64,000 nt of DNA from Octadecabacter algicola (lineage in GTDB: Bacteria; Pseudomonadota; Alphaproteobacteria; Rhodobacterales; Rhodobacteraceae): positions 248,001 through 312,000 of the forward strand of contig NZ_JAKGAR010000001.1 in assembly GCF_021532625.1 (NCBI RefSeq), written 5' to 3'. Shown here in pieces: positions 16,826 to 25,651 of this stretch. Within the stretch, counting starts at the first letter, position 1, and every line of letters starts with the position of its first letter. Under the pieces are notes generated by a model. It did not search any database. It was not told where the DNA came from and worked only from the letters and a program-made list of their open reading frames with translations. A program made the translations under genes and the position numbers.

Positions 16826-17001
16826 ACGGTCCCCACTCTCGAACGGCGGCCAGATGCCGCGCAGGGATCGATTCCGGCAGGGTCCAACGCAGCGGCGCTG
16901 GCCTTATGTAAGGTCAGTTCTTCGGTCCACACCTGTCCCGTCCGGGCATCTTCGGCCCGTGACGTGTGATGCGTTGCGACCGGCATTTTTGCCTTGGTCA
17001 A
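16822..17001 (-). CDS. Putative 59-residue protein with TTG start
   Basis: A short open frame upstream of the DUF2927 gene. It begins with TTG at 17001 after a good Shine-Dalgarno (AAAGGAGA, 7 bases away) and ends TGA overlapping the DUF2927 ATG by 4 bases (ATGA). The product reads MTKAKMPVATHHTSRAEDAR... and is polar, with no membrane segment. It could be a genuine coupled gene or a leader peptide that feeds ribosomes into DUF2927. An internal ATG five codons in is an alternative start. No relative recognised. Confidence 0.45.
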   Translation of the reverse strand: MTKAKMPVATHHTSRAEDARTGQVWTEELTLHKASAAALDPAGIDPCAASGRRSRVGTV

Positions 17002-17279
17002 CTCTGCTCTCCTTTTAACTCAGTCCGGAACCTGCCAGTGGACTGAGGCTCGAGTTTGGGCGAAATTGGGCAATTCCGCGTCCAAGGGCTCGGGCTCTTT
17101 ATTTAAAGGGGAAAGAGGGGGTGCATTTCACCGAAAATCGGCCCGCAACGTGGATATTGCGGCGGTGTGTGATTCAAAAGACTCAATAGGTTAGTGGCCA
17201 AAACTAATGTGCCCACTAGATATAGTAAGGTCCTCAAGACCGCTCGTTAGAGTGATGTTTCAGTGAGTCGCGATTGTGG
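17002..17279. other. Intergenic region, no gene seen
   Basis: Between the moxR stop and the small TTG-start frame. It holds no convincing frame, RNA gene or terminator on either strand. The promoter of the leftward DUF2927-VWA-DedA set may lie here, since 278 bases separate it from moxR. Confidence 0.5.
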
Positions 17280-18119
17280 CTAGCGCTGTCCGCGCGCCAT
17301 AAATGCGAGACGTTCAAACAGATGCACGTCCTGTTCGTTCTTGAGCAAGGCCCCGTGCAATTTCGGCAACGCTGACGCGCCGTCTTTCTTGAGATCTTCT
17401 GAAGTCAGATCTTCGGCCAACAAAAGTTTCAACCAATCCAGAACCTCGGATGTGCTGGGCTTTTTCTTGAGGCCCTGTTGTTCGCGAATTTCGTAGAATT
17501 GCGTTAGCGCAGCCGTCAACAAAGCATCCCTGATACCGGGGTGGTGGACTTCAACGATCTTGCGCATCGTATCCATGTCCGGAAACTGAATGTAGTGAAA
17601 GAAACAACGACGCAGGAACGCATCAGGCAGTTCTTTTTCGTTGTTGGACGTAATGATGATGATTGGACGCTGTGTGGCGGTCACGGTTTCACCGGTTTCG
17701 TAGACGTGGAACTCCATGCGGTCGAGTTCTTGAAGAAGGTCATTGGGAAATTCGATGTCAGCTTTGTCGATTTCATCAATCAAGAGCACCACACGGCCTT
17801 CGGTCTGGAACGCCTGCCAAAGTTTGCCTTTTTTAATGTAGTTGGACACGTCGTTGACCTTATCGTCACCAAGCTGACTGTCGCGCAAACGGCTTACGGC
17901 ATCATATTCGTACAGGCCTTGCTGCGCCTTTGTCGTGGATTTGATGTGCCATTCGATCATTGGAAGACCTAGCGCGGCACTCACCTGTCGCGCGAGTTCG
18001 GTTTTGCCGGTTCCGGGTTCCCCTTTGACAAGCAGGGGGCGTTCAAGTGTCACAGCTGCGTTGACGGCGACCGTAAGATCATCGGTTGCAACATAAGTTT
18101 CGGTTCCGGAAAAACGCAT
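17280..18119 (-). CDS. MoxR-family AAA+ ATPase
   Basis: 279 residues. Walker A is GEPGTGKTE (about 33-41), Walker B is VVLLIDEIDKAD (about 110-121), followed by the sensor region PIIIITSNNEKELPDAFLRRCFF. MoxR ATPases work with VWA proteins to mature enzyme complexes or insert cofactors; the CoxD/CoxE pairing is the closest model, and a CoxE-like gene follows 2 kb on. The start MRFSGTETYVATDDL at 18119 is the usual one; an upstream TTG at 18149 would add 10 residues. The promoter faces the dksA promoter across about 190 bases. Confidence 0.92.
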   Translation of the reverse strand: MRFSGTETYVATDDLTVAVNAAVTLERPLLVKGEPGTGKTELARQVSAALGLPMIEWHIKSTTKAQQGLYEYDAVSRLRDSQLGDDKVNDVSNYIKKGKLWQAFQTEGRVVLLIDEIDKADIEFPNDLLQELDRMEFHVYETGETVTATQRPIIIITSNNEKELPDAFLRRCFFHYIQFPDMDTMRKIVEVHHPGIRDALLTAALTQFYEIREQQGLKKKPSTSEVLDWLKLLLAEDLTSEDLKKDGASALPKLHGALLKNEQDVHLFERLAFMARGQR

Positions 18120-18311
18120 AAGGTGCTCAATTGTCCTAATTTTCAGCAATGTTCACGGTAACATCTTGGCGGGCGGCTTCAACCCATGAAAAGTTGATTG
18201 CCAAGGGGGTGACACACTGCCTGTGAGGGAGTAAACGGTGCTTGAAGAGAGGGCAATATATTGTCAAACGAACAAGACATCTCAACATCGACGACCTCCA
18301 AGGGAGCCAAG

Positions 18312-18734
18312 ATGAAAGCTGAATCATTCCTGCCGGACGATTATAAACCGGCCGAAAATGAGCCGTTTATGAACGATAAGCAGCTCGAATATTTCCGCCG
18401 TAAGTTGTTAACTTGGCGTTCCGAGATTTTGGAAGACAGCCGCGATACCATCGAATCTATGAAAGATGGCACGCGCAATATTCCTGACGTCGCAGATCGC
18501 GCATCAGAAGAAACCGACCGCGCGTTGGAATTGCGCACTCGGGACCGCGAACGCAAACTCGTCGCCAAAATCGATGGTGCTTTGCGCCGTATCGAAGAAG
18601 GCGAGTTTGGGTATTGTGATGTAACGGGCGAACCAATCAGCCTGAAACGTCTGGACGCCCGTCCGATCGCCACAATGAGCCTTGAGGCGCAAGAGCGCCA
18701 CGAGCGCCGCGAAAAGGTTCACCGGAACGATTGA
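18312..18734 (+). CDS. dksA: DksA-type RNA polymerase regulator with a reduced cysteine set
   Basis: Binds the RNA polymerase secondary channel and, with ppGpp, controls stringent-response genes. The 140 residues keep the coiled-coil tip DVADRAS (cf. DxxDxA of E. coli) and RDRERKL. The zinc-finger region, however, reads GYCDVTGEP...ATMSLEAQ: only one of the four zinc cysteines remains, as in zinc-independent DksA forms. The ATG at 18312 follows AAGGGAG and gives MKAESFLPDDYKPAENEPFM; an upstream TTG at 18261 would add 17 unlikely residues. The monooxygenase gene starts 8 bases downstream. Confidence 0.92.
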   Translation: MKAESFLPDDYKPAENEPFMNDKQLEYFRRKLLTWRSEILEDSRDTIESMKDGTRNIPDVADRASEETDRALELRTRDRERKLVAKIDGALRRIEEGEFGYCDVTGEPISLKRLDARPIATMSLEAQERHERREKVHRND

Positions 18735-18741
18735 TCATTCA

Positions 18742-19893
18742 ATGAATAATTCATCGACACGACAGCATGGCGGCCACAATCGGGGTCGCCATGTTTCGAT
18801 TCTAGGGGGCGGCATTGGCGGGTTGACCTGTGCGCTGGCCTTTGCGCGCAGCGGTGCGCGGGTGGATGTTTACGAACAAGCCCCTGAAATTTCCGAGGTC
18901 GGGGCAGGGATCCAGATCACGCCAAACGGCGCGCGCGTGTTTGAGGCTTTGGGGCTGGGTGCCGCTGCAGTTGAGGCCGCTTCGATACGATCCGAGGCCG
19001 TGATGCCGATGGACGGGCTGACGGGTCGACAAATTGCTCGGTTTGATCTTACTGCTTTGGCTGGGCCAGCATATCGTTTCTACCATCGGGCAAGTTTGAT
19101 CGCGCTGTTGCTTGATGCCTGTCGGGCTGCGGGTGTGGTGATCAATCTGGGTTCAAAGAAGACAGTGGATGAGGTTGACGTTGACGTCGTCGTCGGTGCG
19201 GAGGGTATTCATTCGCAAACGCGCGCGTTGTTGAATGGCGAACAAGAGCCGTTCTTTACAGGGCAGGTGGCGTGGCGAGCCATGGTGGATGCGCCAGATG
19301 CGGACGCGGTTGCGCGGATCTGGATGGCGCCAAACCGTCATATCGTGACCTATCCGCTAAAGGGTGGGCTGTTGAACATCGTGGCGGTGCAAGAACGTCA
19401 GCAATGGGCCCCTGAGGGCTGGGCACACCGCGATGATGCCGGCAATCTGCGACACGTCTTTCGGGACTGCGCACCTGAATTGAAGGGCATTTTGTCCAAG
19501 GTGGACGAGGTTCATTTGTGGGGTCTGTTCCGACATCCAGTTGCAGACGTTTGGGGGCGCGATTCCATTTTCATTCTGGGCGATGCGGCTCATCCGACCC
19601 TGCCGTTTCTCGCGCAGGGGGCTAACCTTGCGATTGAGGACGCGATGATGTTGGCGCGTTGTTGTGACGCGGGATCATTGGAAGAGGCGCAGGCGCGATA
19701 TGTGATCCTGCGTAAACCGCGGGTCAGCCGCGCAATTGCAGCGGCCAATAGAAATGCACGTAACTACCACCTTACAGGCGCGGCACGAACTGTTGCTCAT
19801 ATGGGTTTGAAAACATTAGGTTTCGTTGCGCCCAAGCTATTCTTGGGGCGCATGGATTGGCTCTACGGGTATGACGTGACGGGTGAGAGTTGA
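18742..19893 (+). CDS. FAD-dependent monooxygenase, salicylate-hydroxylase-like
   Basis: 383 residues. The N-terminal FAD-binding motif is VSILGGGIGGLTCALAFARSG (GxGxxG, about 18-36) with the acidic VYEQAPE end. The second FAD motif is IFILGDAAHPTLPFLAQGAN near residue 275. This is the group A flavoprotein hydroxylase family, which uses NAD(P)H and O2 to hydroxylate aromatic rings. It lies 8 bases after dksA, so it is probably co-transcribed. The substrate is unknown; UbiH-type or aromatic-degradation roles are both possible. It converges with xthA across 16 bases. Confidence 0.88.
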   Translation: MNNSSTRQHGGHNRGRHVSILGGGIGGLTCALAFARSGARVDVYEQAPEISEVGAGIQITPNGARVFEALGLGAAAVEAASIRSEAVMPMDGLTGRQIARFDLTALAGPAYRFYHRASLIALLLDACRAAGVVINLGSKKTVDEVDVDVVVGAEGIHSQTRALLNGEQEPFFTGQVAWRAMVDAPDADAVARIWMAPNRHIVTYPLKGGLLNIVAVQERQQWAPEGWAHRDDAGNLRHVFRDCAPELKGILSKVDEVHLWGLFRHPVADVWGRDSIFILGDAAHPTLPFLAQGANLAIEDAMMLARCCDAGSLEEAQARYVILRKPRVSRAIAAANRNARNYHLTGAARTVAHMGLKTLGFVAPKLFLGRMDWLYGYDVTGES

Positions 19894-19909
19894 CGCTGAC
19901 GCATCTGGC

Positions 19910-20710
19910 TTAGGCGTCCAGATCGACCCAAACAGGAACGTGGTCAGAGGGTTTTTCGCGTCCCCGCACTTCGGATTCGATCCAACAGTCATTGAGTAGA
20001 TCAGCGCATTGATTTGACAGCAAAAAGTGATCAATTCGAATGCCGTCGTTGCGGTCCCAAGCGCCCGCTTGATAGTCCCAGAACGAATAGTGACCTGCGC
20101 CACTGTGGCACGCGCGGAATGCTTCTGTCAGGCCAAGGTTCAACAGTCGACGAAAGGCCGCGCGGCTGTCTGGGCGAAACAGCGCATCATCTGTCCATGC
20201 TTCGGGGCGCTTGGCGTCTTCTGGTTGCGGAATTATGTTGTAATCTCCGGCCATTAGGAAGGGTTCTTCAAGTTTCATGAGCTCTTCTGCTCGTGCCTTG
20301 AGACGGTCCATCCAGCGCAGTTTGTAGTCGTATTTCGGTCCCGGTGCTGGGTTGCCGTTGGGCAAGTACAGGCCGCAGATACGGATAGCCTTGTCGCCGA
20401 TAACTGTGGCTTCGATGTAGCGCGCTTCGATGTCATCAACGCCTTCGCGGCCTGCACCCTCACCACCGGGCAGTCCGCGGGTCACATCTTCGAGGGGGAG
20501 TTTGGACAGGATCGCGACGCCGTTGAAACCTTTTTGGCCGTGGGTTTCGACAGTGTACCCCATGTTTTCAAAATGTTCGCGCGGGAAACCTTCGTCGACG
20601 GATTTGATTTCTTGCAACAGGGCAACGTCTGGCTGCGACCCTTCAAGCCATTCAGTCAGCGCGCCGATACGCGCCTTAACGCCGTTGATATTGAATGTCG
20701 CGATTTTCAT
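19910..20710 (-). CDS. xthA: Exodeoxyribonuclease III / AP endonuclease
   Basis: Cleaves abasic sites and trims 3' ends during base-excision repair. The 266 residues carry all family motifs: KIATFNINGVKAR with Asn 7, LLQEIK with the metal-binding Glu (about 34), RICGLYLPNGNP with the catalytic Tyr, MAGDYNIIP, WDYQAGAWDRNDGIRIDH, and the C-terminal SDHVPV (catalytic His). It follows erpA on the same strand with a 55-base gap. Confidence 0.95.
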   Translation of the reverse strand: MKIATFNINGVKARIGALTEWLEGSQPDVALLQEIKSVDEGFPREHFENMGYTVETHGQKGFNGVAILSKLPLEDVTRGLPGGEGAGREGVDDIEARYIEATVIGDKAIRICGLYLPNGNPAPGPKYDYKLRWMDRLKARAEELMKLEEPFLMAGDYNIIPQPEDAKRPEAWTDDALFRPDSRAAFRRLLNLGLTEAFRACHSGAGHYSFWDYQAGAWDRNDGIRIDHFLLSNQCADLLNDCWIESEVRGREKPSDHVPVWVDLDA

Positions 20711-20765
20711 GGTGCAGCCCTCGGTTTGTGATGCTGTTTTGCCAGCCTCACGTCAAAGGCACAAC

Positions 20766-21092
20766 CTACATCGAGAAACTGACGCCACAGCCACAAGAGC
20801 TGGATGCGTTGGGGTTTTCGATGACAAAGCGTGCGCCAATCAGTTCTTCTGTGAAATCGATGGTCGCATCCGTGAGGAACGGCAGGGAAATGCTGTCGAT
20901 GATGACTTTCTCTCCGGCGCCTTCGAGTACCAGATCATCGTCTTTCGGCGTGTCCAGATCGATCTCGTATTGGAAACCGGAACAGCCGCCACCCTCAACC
21001 GCGATGCGCAGCGCCTTACCGTCAGCATTCGCGCCAATTTCGGACAGGCGCTCAAACGCACGCGAGGTCACTTTAGGGGGAAGAGTCAGCAT
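20766..21092 (-). CDS. erpA: A-type iron-sulfur carrier (ErpA/IscA/HesB family)
   Basis: Carries assembled Fe-S clusters to apo-enzymes. The 108 residues show EGGGCSGFQYEIDLD with the first Cys (about 46) and the C-terminal CGCGVSFS pair. The start is the ATG at 21092 (MLTLPPKVTSRAFERL); the longer frame to 21170 would add 26 residues not seen in the family. It is divergent from dgt, with 97 bases between start codons. ErpA versus IscA cannot be settled from sequence alone. Confidence 0.88.
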   Translation of the reverse strand: MLTLPPKVTSRAFERLSEIGANADGKALRIAVEGGGCSGFQYEIDLDTPKDDDLVLEGAGEKVIIDSISLPFLTDATIDFTEELIGARFVIENPNASSSCGCGVSFSM

Positions 21093-21189
21093 GATTGCGG
21101 CCTTTAGGTTGGGTGATGGTTTCAATATAGGTGGGGGAGGCAGAGGCGACAAGGCAGTGTCGCCCATCACGCAACGATTGGGACAGAAT

Positions 21190-22326
21190 ATGACGGCGAG
21201 TTACGCTTGCAGTCCAGCGCAAACACGCGGGCGGCTTTACCCTGAAGATGAAAGTGAATTTCGCTCTCCGTTTCAGCGGGATCGGGATCGGATCATCCAC
21301 GCGTCCGCTTTTCGGCGGCTAAAGCACAAAACCCAAGTGTTTGTGGAACATGAGGGCGATTATTTCCGCACCCGTCTGACCCATTCGATCGAAGTTGCAC
21401 AGGTGGCAAGAACCATTGCAGGCACTTTGGGTCTGAACGGAGAGCTGACCGAGGCCGTGGCATTGGCGCACGATCTTGGTCACACGCCATTTGGGCATAC
21501 AGGCGAAGACGCTTTGTCAGATCTGATGAAGCCATATGGCGGTTTCGATCACAACGCGCAGGCAATCCGCATCGTGACGTCGCTTGAAAGGCATTATGCT
21601 GAGTGGGACGGTCTGAACCTGACGTGGGAGACCTTGGAAGGCATCGCGAAACACAACGGTCCTGTTGGCGAACCGGTGCCGTATGCGCTTGCCGACTATA
21701 ATGCCCGCCATGATCTGGAACTGCAGACCCACGCCAGTGCTGAGGCACAGGTTGCCGCATTGGCGGACGACGTGGCCTACAATCACCATGATATCCATGA
21801 CGGGTTGCGGGCGGAATTGTTCAGCACGGATGATTTATTGGAACTGCCAATTGTTGGCGACTGTTTTCGCGAGGTTGATGCGAAGTACCCGAGCCTTGAT
21901 AAATACCGCCGCCGTCACGAAGCGTTAAGGCGTTTCTTTGGGGTGTTGGTTGAGGATGTGATCAACATCAGCCGCGCGAACCTTGCGGACCTTGGCCCGC
22001 AAACCTGCGCAGACATTCGCGGCGCTGGCCGCATGATGGTGCAGTTTTCGCCAGAGCTATGGTCCGATCTTAAAGTCGTGCGTAAGTTCTTGTTTACACA
22101 GATGTATCGCGCGCCAAGCGTCGTGAAAATGCGGGCTGATGTGACGCAAGTTGTCGAAGACCTGTTTCCTCTTTTCATGACGCAACCTGAACATCTGCCA
22201 AAGCAATGGCGTAAAGATGTAGCGGCGGCCGCGGATGAAACTGCTTTGGCGCGGATCGTGTCAGATTACATTTCCGGCATGACAGACCGTTTCGCGATTG
22301 AAACCCACGCGAGGTTGGTTGGGTAA
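21190..22326 (+). CDS. dgt: dGTPase-like HD-domain triphosphohydrolase
   Basis: Hydrolyses dGTP (or other dNTPs) to the nucleoside and triphosphate, controlling nucleotide pools. The 378 residues show FQRDRDRIIHASAFRRLKHKTQVF, RTRLTHSIEVAQVART (first HD His), ALAHDLGHTPFGHTGEDAL (HD pair, about 97-115) and DDVAYNHHDIHDG. The length fits the shorter type-2 family (E. coli Dgt has 505). The ATG at 21190 begins MTASYACSPAQTRGRLYPE. In many relatives dgt sits close to argS; here a foreign-looking gene intervenes. Confidence 0.93.
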   Translation: MTASYACSPAQTRGRLYPEDESEFRSPFQRDRDRIIHASAFRRLKHKTQVFVEHEGDYFRTRLTHSIEVAQVARTIAGTLGLNGELTEAVALAHDLGHTPFGHTGEDALSDLMKPYGGFDHNAQAIRIVTSLERHYAEWDGLNLTWETLEGIAKHNGPVGEPVPYALADYNARHDLELQTHASAEAQVAALADDVAYNHHDIHDGLRAELFSTDDLLELPIVGDCFREVDAKYPSLDKYRRRHEALRRFFGVLVEDVINISRANLADLGPQTCADIRGAGRMMVQFSPELWSDLKVVRKFLFTQMYRAPSVVKMRADVTQVVEDLFPLFMTQPEHLPKQWRKDVAAAADETALARIVSDYISGMTDRFAIETHARLVG

Positions 22327-22488
22327 AAGGGGTGGTGCGCGAACGGCGGCTTTGAGCCCATACTAACCACATTCTGCAATTCAGCCGACGCCGGCTTTGC
22401 GATCTCTGCTTATGGTAACCTGAGGATGGATCGAAGCATTGAGCTTGAAACCGTTCAGGATCATAGTTGACGCTGTAGGAGTTGTAAT

Positions 22489-23553
22489 GTGCCGCGAACT
22501 TTTTTCTTAGTTGCCATTTGTTTGGCTCTTTCCGGTGCCGTAATGTTTGCAGCCGTGGGCGCAGCAATCAGATCAATGACCTTTTGGCATGGAGTTGATG
22601 GGATCAAAGACTGGGACGAGCTTTGCGAGATCGAAAATTGCAGCGAATTTCCACCACTTTATATGACTTACGAAGTTGACGGAGCCCTATATTTTTTCCC
22701 AGCGTCGACGCATCCCCCTGATCCATCAAGCAACTTTGTACCTACGTTCTTCGGCGTGCTTCCCACGGGTCACAGAAGAGATGAATCGCGATATAGAAGG
22801 TCAATACAGGTGGGGCGAACCTGTTGTACCGGATGGGGCCCACTCGATTTCGATTTATATCTAGAAACTCGAGACGACCACACGATTTCCAGAGGCTTTG
22901 GAAGGATTAATAGCGGAACGGACACCATTCGCTTTGGCCGTGGGGTATTGGCCAAGCTTCCCGAGTATTACGGAATAGACACGACCCATCCGTCTGGCGC
23001 GTTGCGTGATTTCCGCTTCTATCTGCATAGCCGTGATCGCAGGTCGGATGATTTTCTACTCAACAGTCGTTTGCGGCTTCATCGCCAACAGGAGATCAAC
23101 GTAAGTCAAAGAACTGGAACGTTGGATTCAATCGTTATGGTTAACTCTGCTTCAGACCTTCCAAATGCGGGTTTACTCAGTTTTAACGACGCGTTTTGGA
23201 TCGTGGCTGACCGCAGAGAAGTAGATACGGGTCCTTACTTAAGAGGTTTAGCAGTTGTATCCAAATCACCCTTACTACATGGGCGACACGTTTACGGGTC
23301 TTGCAGTTATGCTAGTTGTCGCTTTTATTCGTTGTGGTTTAGCGGCGACGTGGAGAACGAAGAGCCCTTGATGATGGTCGAAATGATCGGTGACGATATT
23401 GATGTCTTGTCGAACCGTTCTTGTGCTGGAACATTAGGCGACCCTGCCTGTGACCCCGATAGGGTTAGCCTTTCCAACATAAGGCTGCGGTTTGAGGTGG
23501 TTGAACAAGTTATCGCGGCACTACGAACACCACGTCCCGCTCTCCACGATTAG
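22489..23553 (+). CDS. Orphan exported/membrane-anchored protein of unknown function
   Basis: 354 residues, not recognised. A GTG start at 22489 follows AGGAG at 22477-22481. The N-terminus is a signal or anchor (FFLVAICLALSGAVMFAAVGAAI). The rest is soluble and cysteine-rich (CEIENC, GRTCCTGWG, GSCSYASC, RSCAGTLGDPAC), fitting an oxidising periplasm or cell surface. Codon use differs from neighbours: AGA, AGG, ATA, CTA and TTA are frequent, and the DNA is more AT-rich. It interrupts the dgt to argS interval and is followed by repeat-like DNA. These signs point to horizontal acquisition; no mobility gene remains. Confidence 0.7.
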   Translation: MPRTFFLVAICLALSGAVMFAAVGAAIRSMTFWHGVDGIKDWDELCEIENCSEFPPLYMTYEVDGALYFFPASTHPPDPSSNFVPTFFGVLPTGHRRDESRYRRSIQVGRTCCTGWGPLDFDLYLETRDDHTISRGFGRINSGTDTIRFGRGVLAKLPEYYGIDTTHPSGALRDFRFYLHSRDRRSDDFLLNSRLRLHRQQEINVSQRTGTLDSIVMVNSASDLPNAGLLSFNDAFWIVADRREVDTGPYLRGLAVVSKSPLLHGRHVYGSCSYASCRFYSLWFSGDVENEEPLMMVEMIGDDIDVLSNRSCAGTLGDPACDPDRVSLSNIRLRFEVVEQVIAALRTPRPALHD

Positions 23554-23848
23554 TTTTTTGCCCTGATCCGGCAGAGATAGGGGAATGAGAGGATAAGGTA
23601 TTTCCAAGAAGCGGCCATTCGCGCAGCCGCAGCGAATGCTCACTTCGTCCGCAAAAACGGACTTAGATGGCAGCCGCAAAAATAGTCGATCTTCGTTCGA
23701 CTTCAGGGTGGGTACGGCGTGTCCGGCTGCTGGATTATCGACTAAGCGCATAGGGACCGATGTAAGTGGCGGGCGGGCCTGAGGGTGGAAGCCTCGTTGA
23801 CGTAGGAAACGTAGGTGCTAAACGGTCATTTCGCATAAGGAAAAAGCC
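23554..23848. other. Non-coding, possible dispersed repeat or gene remnant before argS
   Basis: No gene with a credible start and ribosome site. A leftward frame of 76 codons (23521-23751) reads through arginine- and leucine-rich sequence and looks like a translated repeat. The segment about 23620-23750 has the style of short dispersed intergenic sequences found in roseobacter genomes (a 'CGCAGCCGCAGCGAATG ... GTCCGCAAAAACGGAC' arrangement, with GTCCG/CGGAC arms at 23649-23663). The argS promoter should lie in the right-hand 100 bases. Confidence 0.4.
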
Positions 23849-25585
23849 ATGAACCTGTTCGCCGATATCCGCAGCTCCGTGATCACCAGCCTTGAGGCTA
23901 TGATAGCCGAAGGCGTTTTGCCCGAGGGTCTAGATTTTGCCAACGTTGCGGTCGAGCCACCACGCGATGCAAGTCATGGCGACATGGCGACCAATGCGGC
24001 AATGGTTCTGGCCAAACCTGCCAAAGCGAAGCCGCGCGACATCGCAGAGGCGCTGGCCGCAAAGTTGGCCGCAGACCCTCGTATCGCGGGTGCCGAGGTC
24101 GCAGGGCCGGGGTTCTTGAACCTGCGTTTGAATGCGAACGTTTGGGCGGATGTGGTTAAGGCCGCGTTGAGCGATCCTGCGTTCGGCAAGTCCACTTTGG
24201 GTGCGGATAAGAAAATAAACGTCGAATACGTGAGCGCGAACCCGACGGGGCCGTTGCACGTGGGTCACACGCGCGGCGCGGTGTTTGGGGATGCTTTGGC
24301 GTCTCTGCTGGATTACGCGGGCTATGACGTCACGCGCGAGTACTACATCAACGATGGTGGCGCGCAGGTCGACGTTTTGGCGCGCTCCGTCTATTTGCGC
24401 TATCTTGAGGCCCACGGCCAAGAGGTGACGTTTGAAGATGGGACCTATCCTGGTGAGTACCTGATCGAGGCTGGCGAGGCTTTGAAAGCCAAGGTTGGCG
24501 ATGCTTATATCGACAAGGGCGAACAGTATTGGTTGGAAGACGTACGCGAGTTTGGCACCGACGCAATGATGCAGATGATCCGTGATGATCTGGCGTCAAT
24601 CGGTGTGAAGATGGATGTCTTCTATTCTGAGAAATCACTATACGGTACCGGCCGGATCGAAGCTGCGATTAAGGATCTTGATGACAAAGGCCTGATCTAT
24701 CGTGGCACGCTTGAGCCGCCAAAAGGCAAGCTGCCAGAAGATTGGGAAGCGCGTGAACAGACCTTGTTCAAGTCCACTGAATTTGGCGATGATGTCGATC
24801 GTCCGATCCAGAAATCTGACGGCGCATGGACCTATTTTGCACCTGATATCGCGTACCATTTTGATAAGGTTACCAGAGGCTTCGACGAACTAATTGATGT
24901 ATTTGGTGCCGACCACGGCGGTTACGTTAAGCGGATGAAGGCGGCTGTTGCTGCGTTGTCTGGCAACAGCGTGCCGCTGGACATCAAACTCACCCAGCTG
25001 GTGAAGTTGTTCAAGAACGGTGAGCCGTTCAAGATGTCCAAACGGGCGGGCACGTTTATCATGCTGCGTGATCTGGTGGAACAGGTCGGCGCGGATGTGA
25101 CGCGGTTTCATATGCTCACCCGTAAGAACGACGCGCCGCTCGATTTTGATTTCGATAAGGTGACCGAACAGTCCAAAGACAATCCAGTTTTCTATGTTCA
25201 ATACGCCAGCGCGCGGGTTCATTCTGTGCTGCGCAAAGCCGCGGAGGCGGGGATTGATACGTCTGATCTGGCCGCGGCTGACATGGCGCTTGCGTCTTCC
25301 GAAGCCGAGTTGACGCTTGCTGCGAAGATCGCGGAGTGGCCGCGTTTGGTCGAAATCGCGGCTAAGGGCCATGAGCCGCACCGCATTGCATTCTACCTTT
25401 ATGATTTGGCGTCTGAAGTGCACGCACTTTGGAACCGTGGCAACGATGATCTGTCTTTGCGGTTCCTGCAAGAAGACGATGTCCCGGCGTCACAGGCGAA
25501 AATCGCCCTCATTCTTGCCGCCAGCGTTGTAATTTCTCACGGTTTGGGTATCTTGGGCGTAACTCCAGCGGAAGAGATGCGCTAA
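23849..25585 (+). CDS. argS: Arginyl-tRNA synthetase
   Basis: Charges tRNA(Arg). The 578 residues have the Add-1 N-terminal domain and the class I signatures: [20 protein letters not shown] (HIGH-type motif, about 129-148), [14 protein letters not shown], and the KMSKS-like [10 protein letters not shown] near residue 395. The C-terminal DALR anticodon domain includes [30 protein letters not shown] precedes the ATG. First gene of the argS-SPOR-nagZ-scpA-scpB group that is widely conserved in alphaproteobacteria. Confidence 0.97.
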   Translation: MNLFADIRSSVITSLEAMIAEGVLPEGLDFANVAVEPPRDASHGDMATNAAMVLAKPAKAKPRDIAEALAAKLAADPRIAGAEVAGPGFLNLRLNANVWADVVKAALSDPAFGKSTLGADKKINVEYVSANPTGPLHVGHTRGAVFGDALASLLDYAGYDVTREYYINDGGAQVDVLARSVYLRYLEAHGQEVTFEDGTYPGEYLIEAGEALKAKVGDAYIDKGEQYWLEDVREFGTDAMMQMIRDDLASIGVKMDVFYSEKSLYGTGRIEAAIKDLDDKGLIYRGTLEPPKGKLPEDWEAREQTLFKSTEFGDDVDRPIQKSDGAWTYFAPDIAYHFDKVTRGFDELIDVFGADHGGYVKRMKAAVAALSGNSVPLDIKLTQLVKLFKNGEPFKMSKRAGTFIMLRDLVEQVGADVTRFHMLTRKNDAPLDFDFDKVTEQSKDNPVFYVQYASARVHSVLRKAAEAGIDTSDLAAADMALASSEAELTLAAKIAEWPRLVEIAAKGHEPHRIAFYLYDLASEVHALWNRGNDDLSLRFLQEDDVPASQAKIALILAASVVISHGLGILGVTPAEEMR

Positions 25586-25651
25586 AGCGCACGTGTCTGG
25601 GGCCAAGAGGCGTAAATAGTAGCGGATTAATCCGTTCAGTGAGGCAGACAC

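Noticed and set aside
23521-23751. 76-residue leftward frame before argS
   Set aside because: No ribosome site, low complexity, and it overlaps the orphan gene's end; treated as repeat-like DNA.
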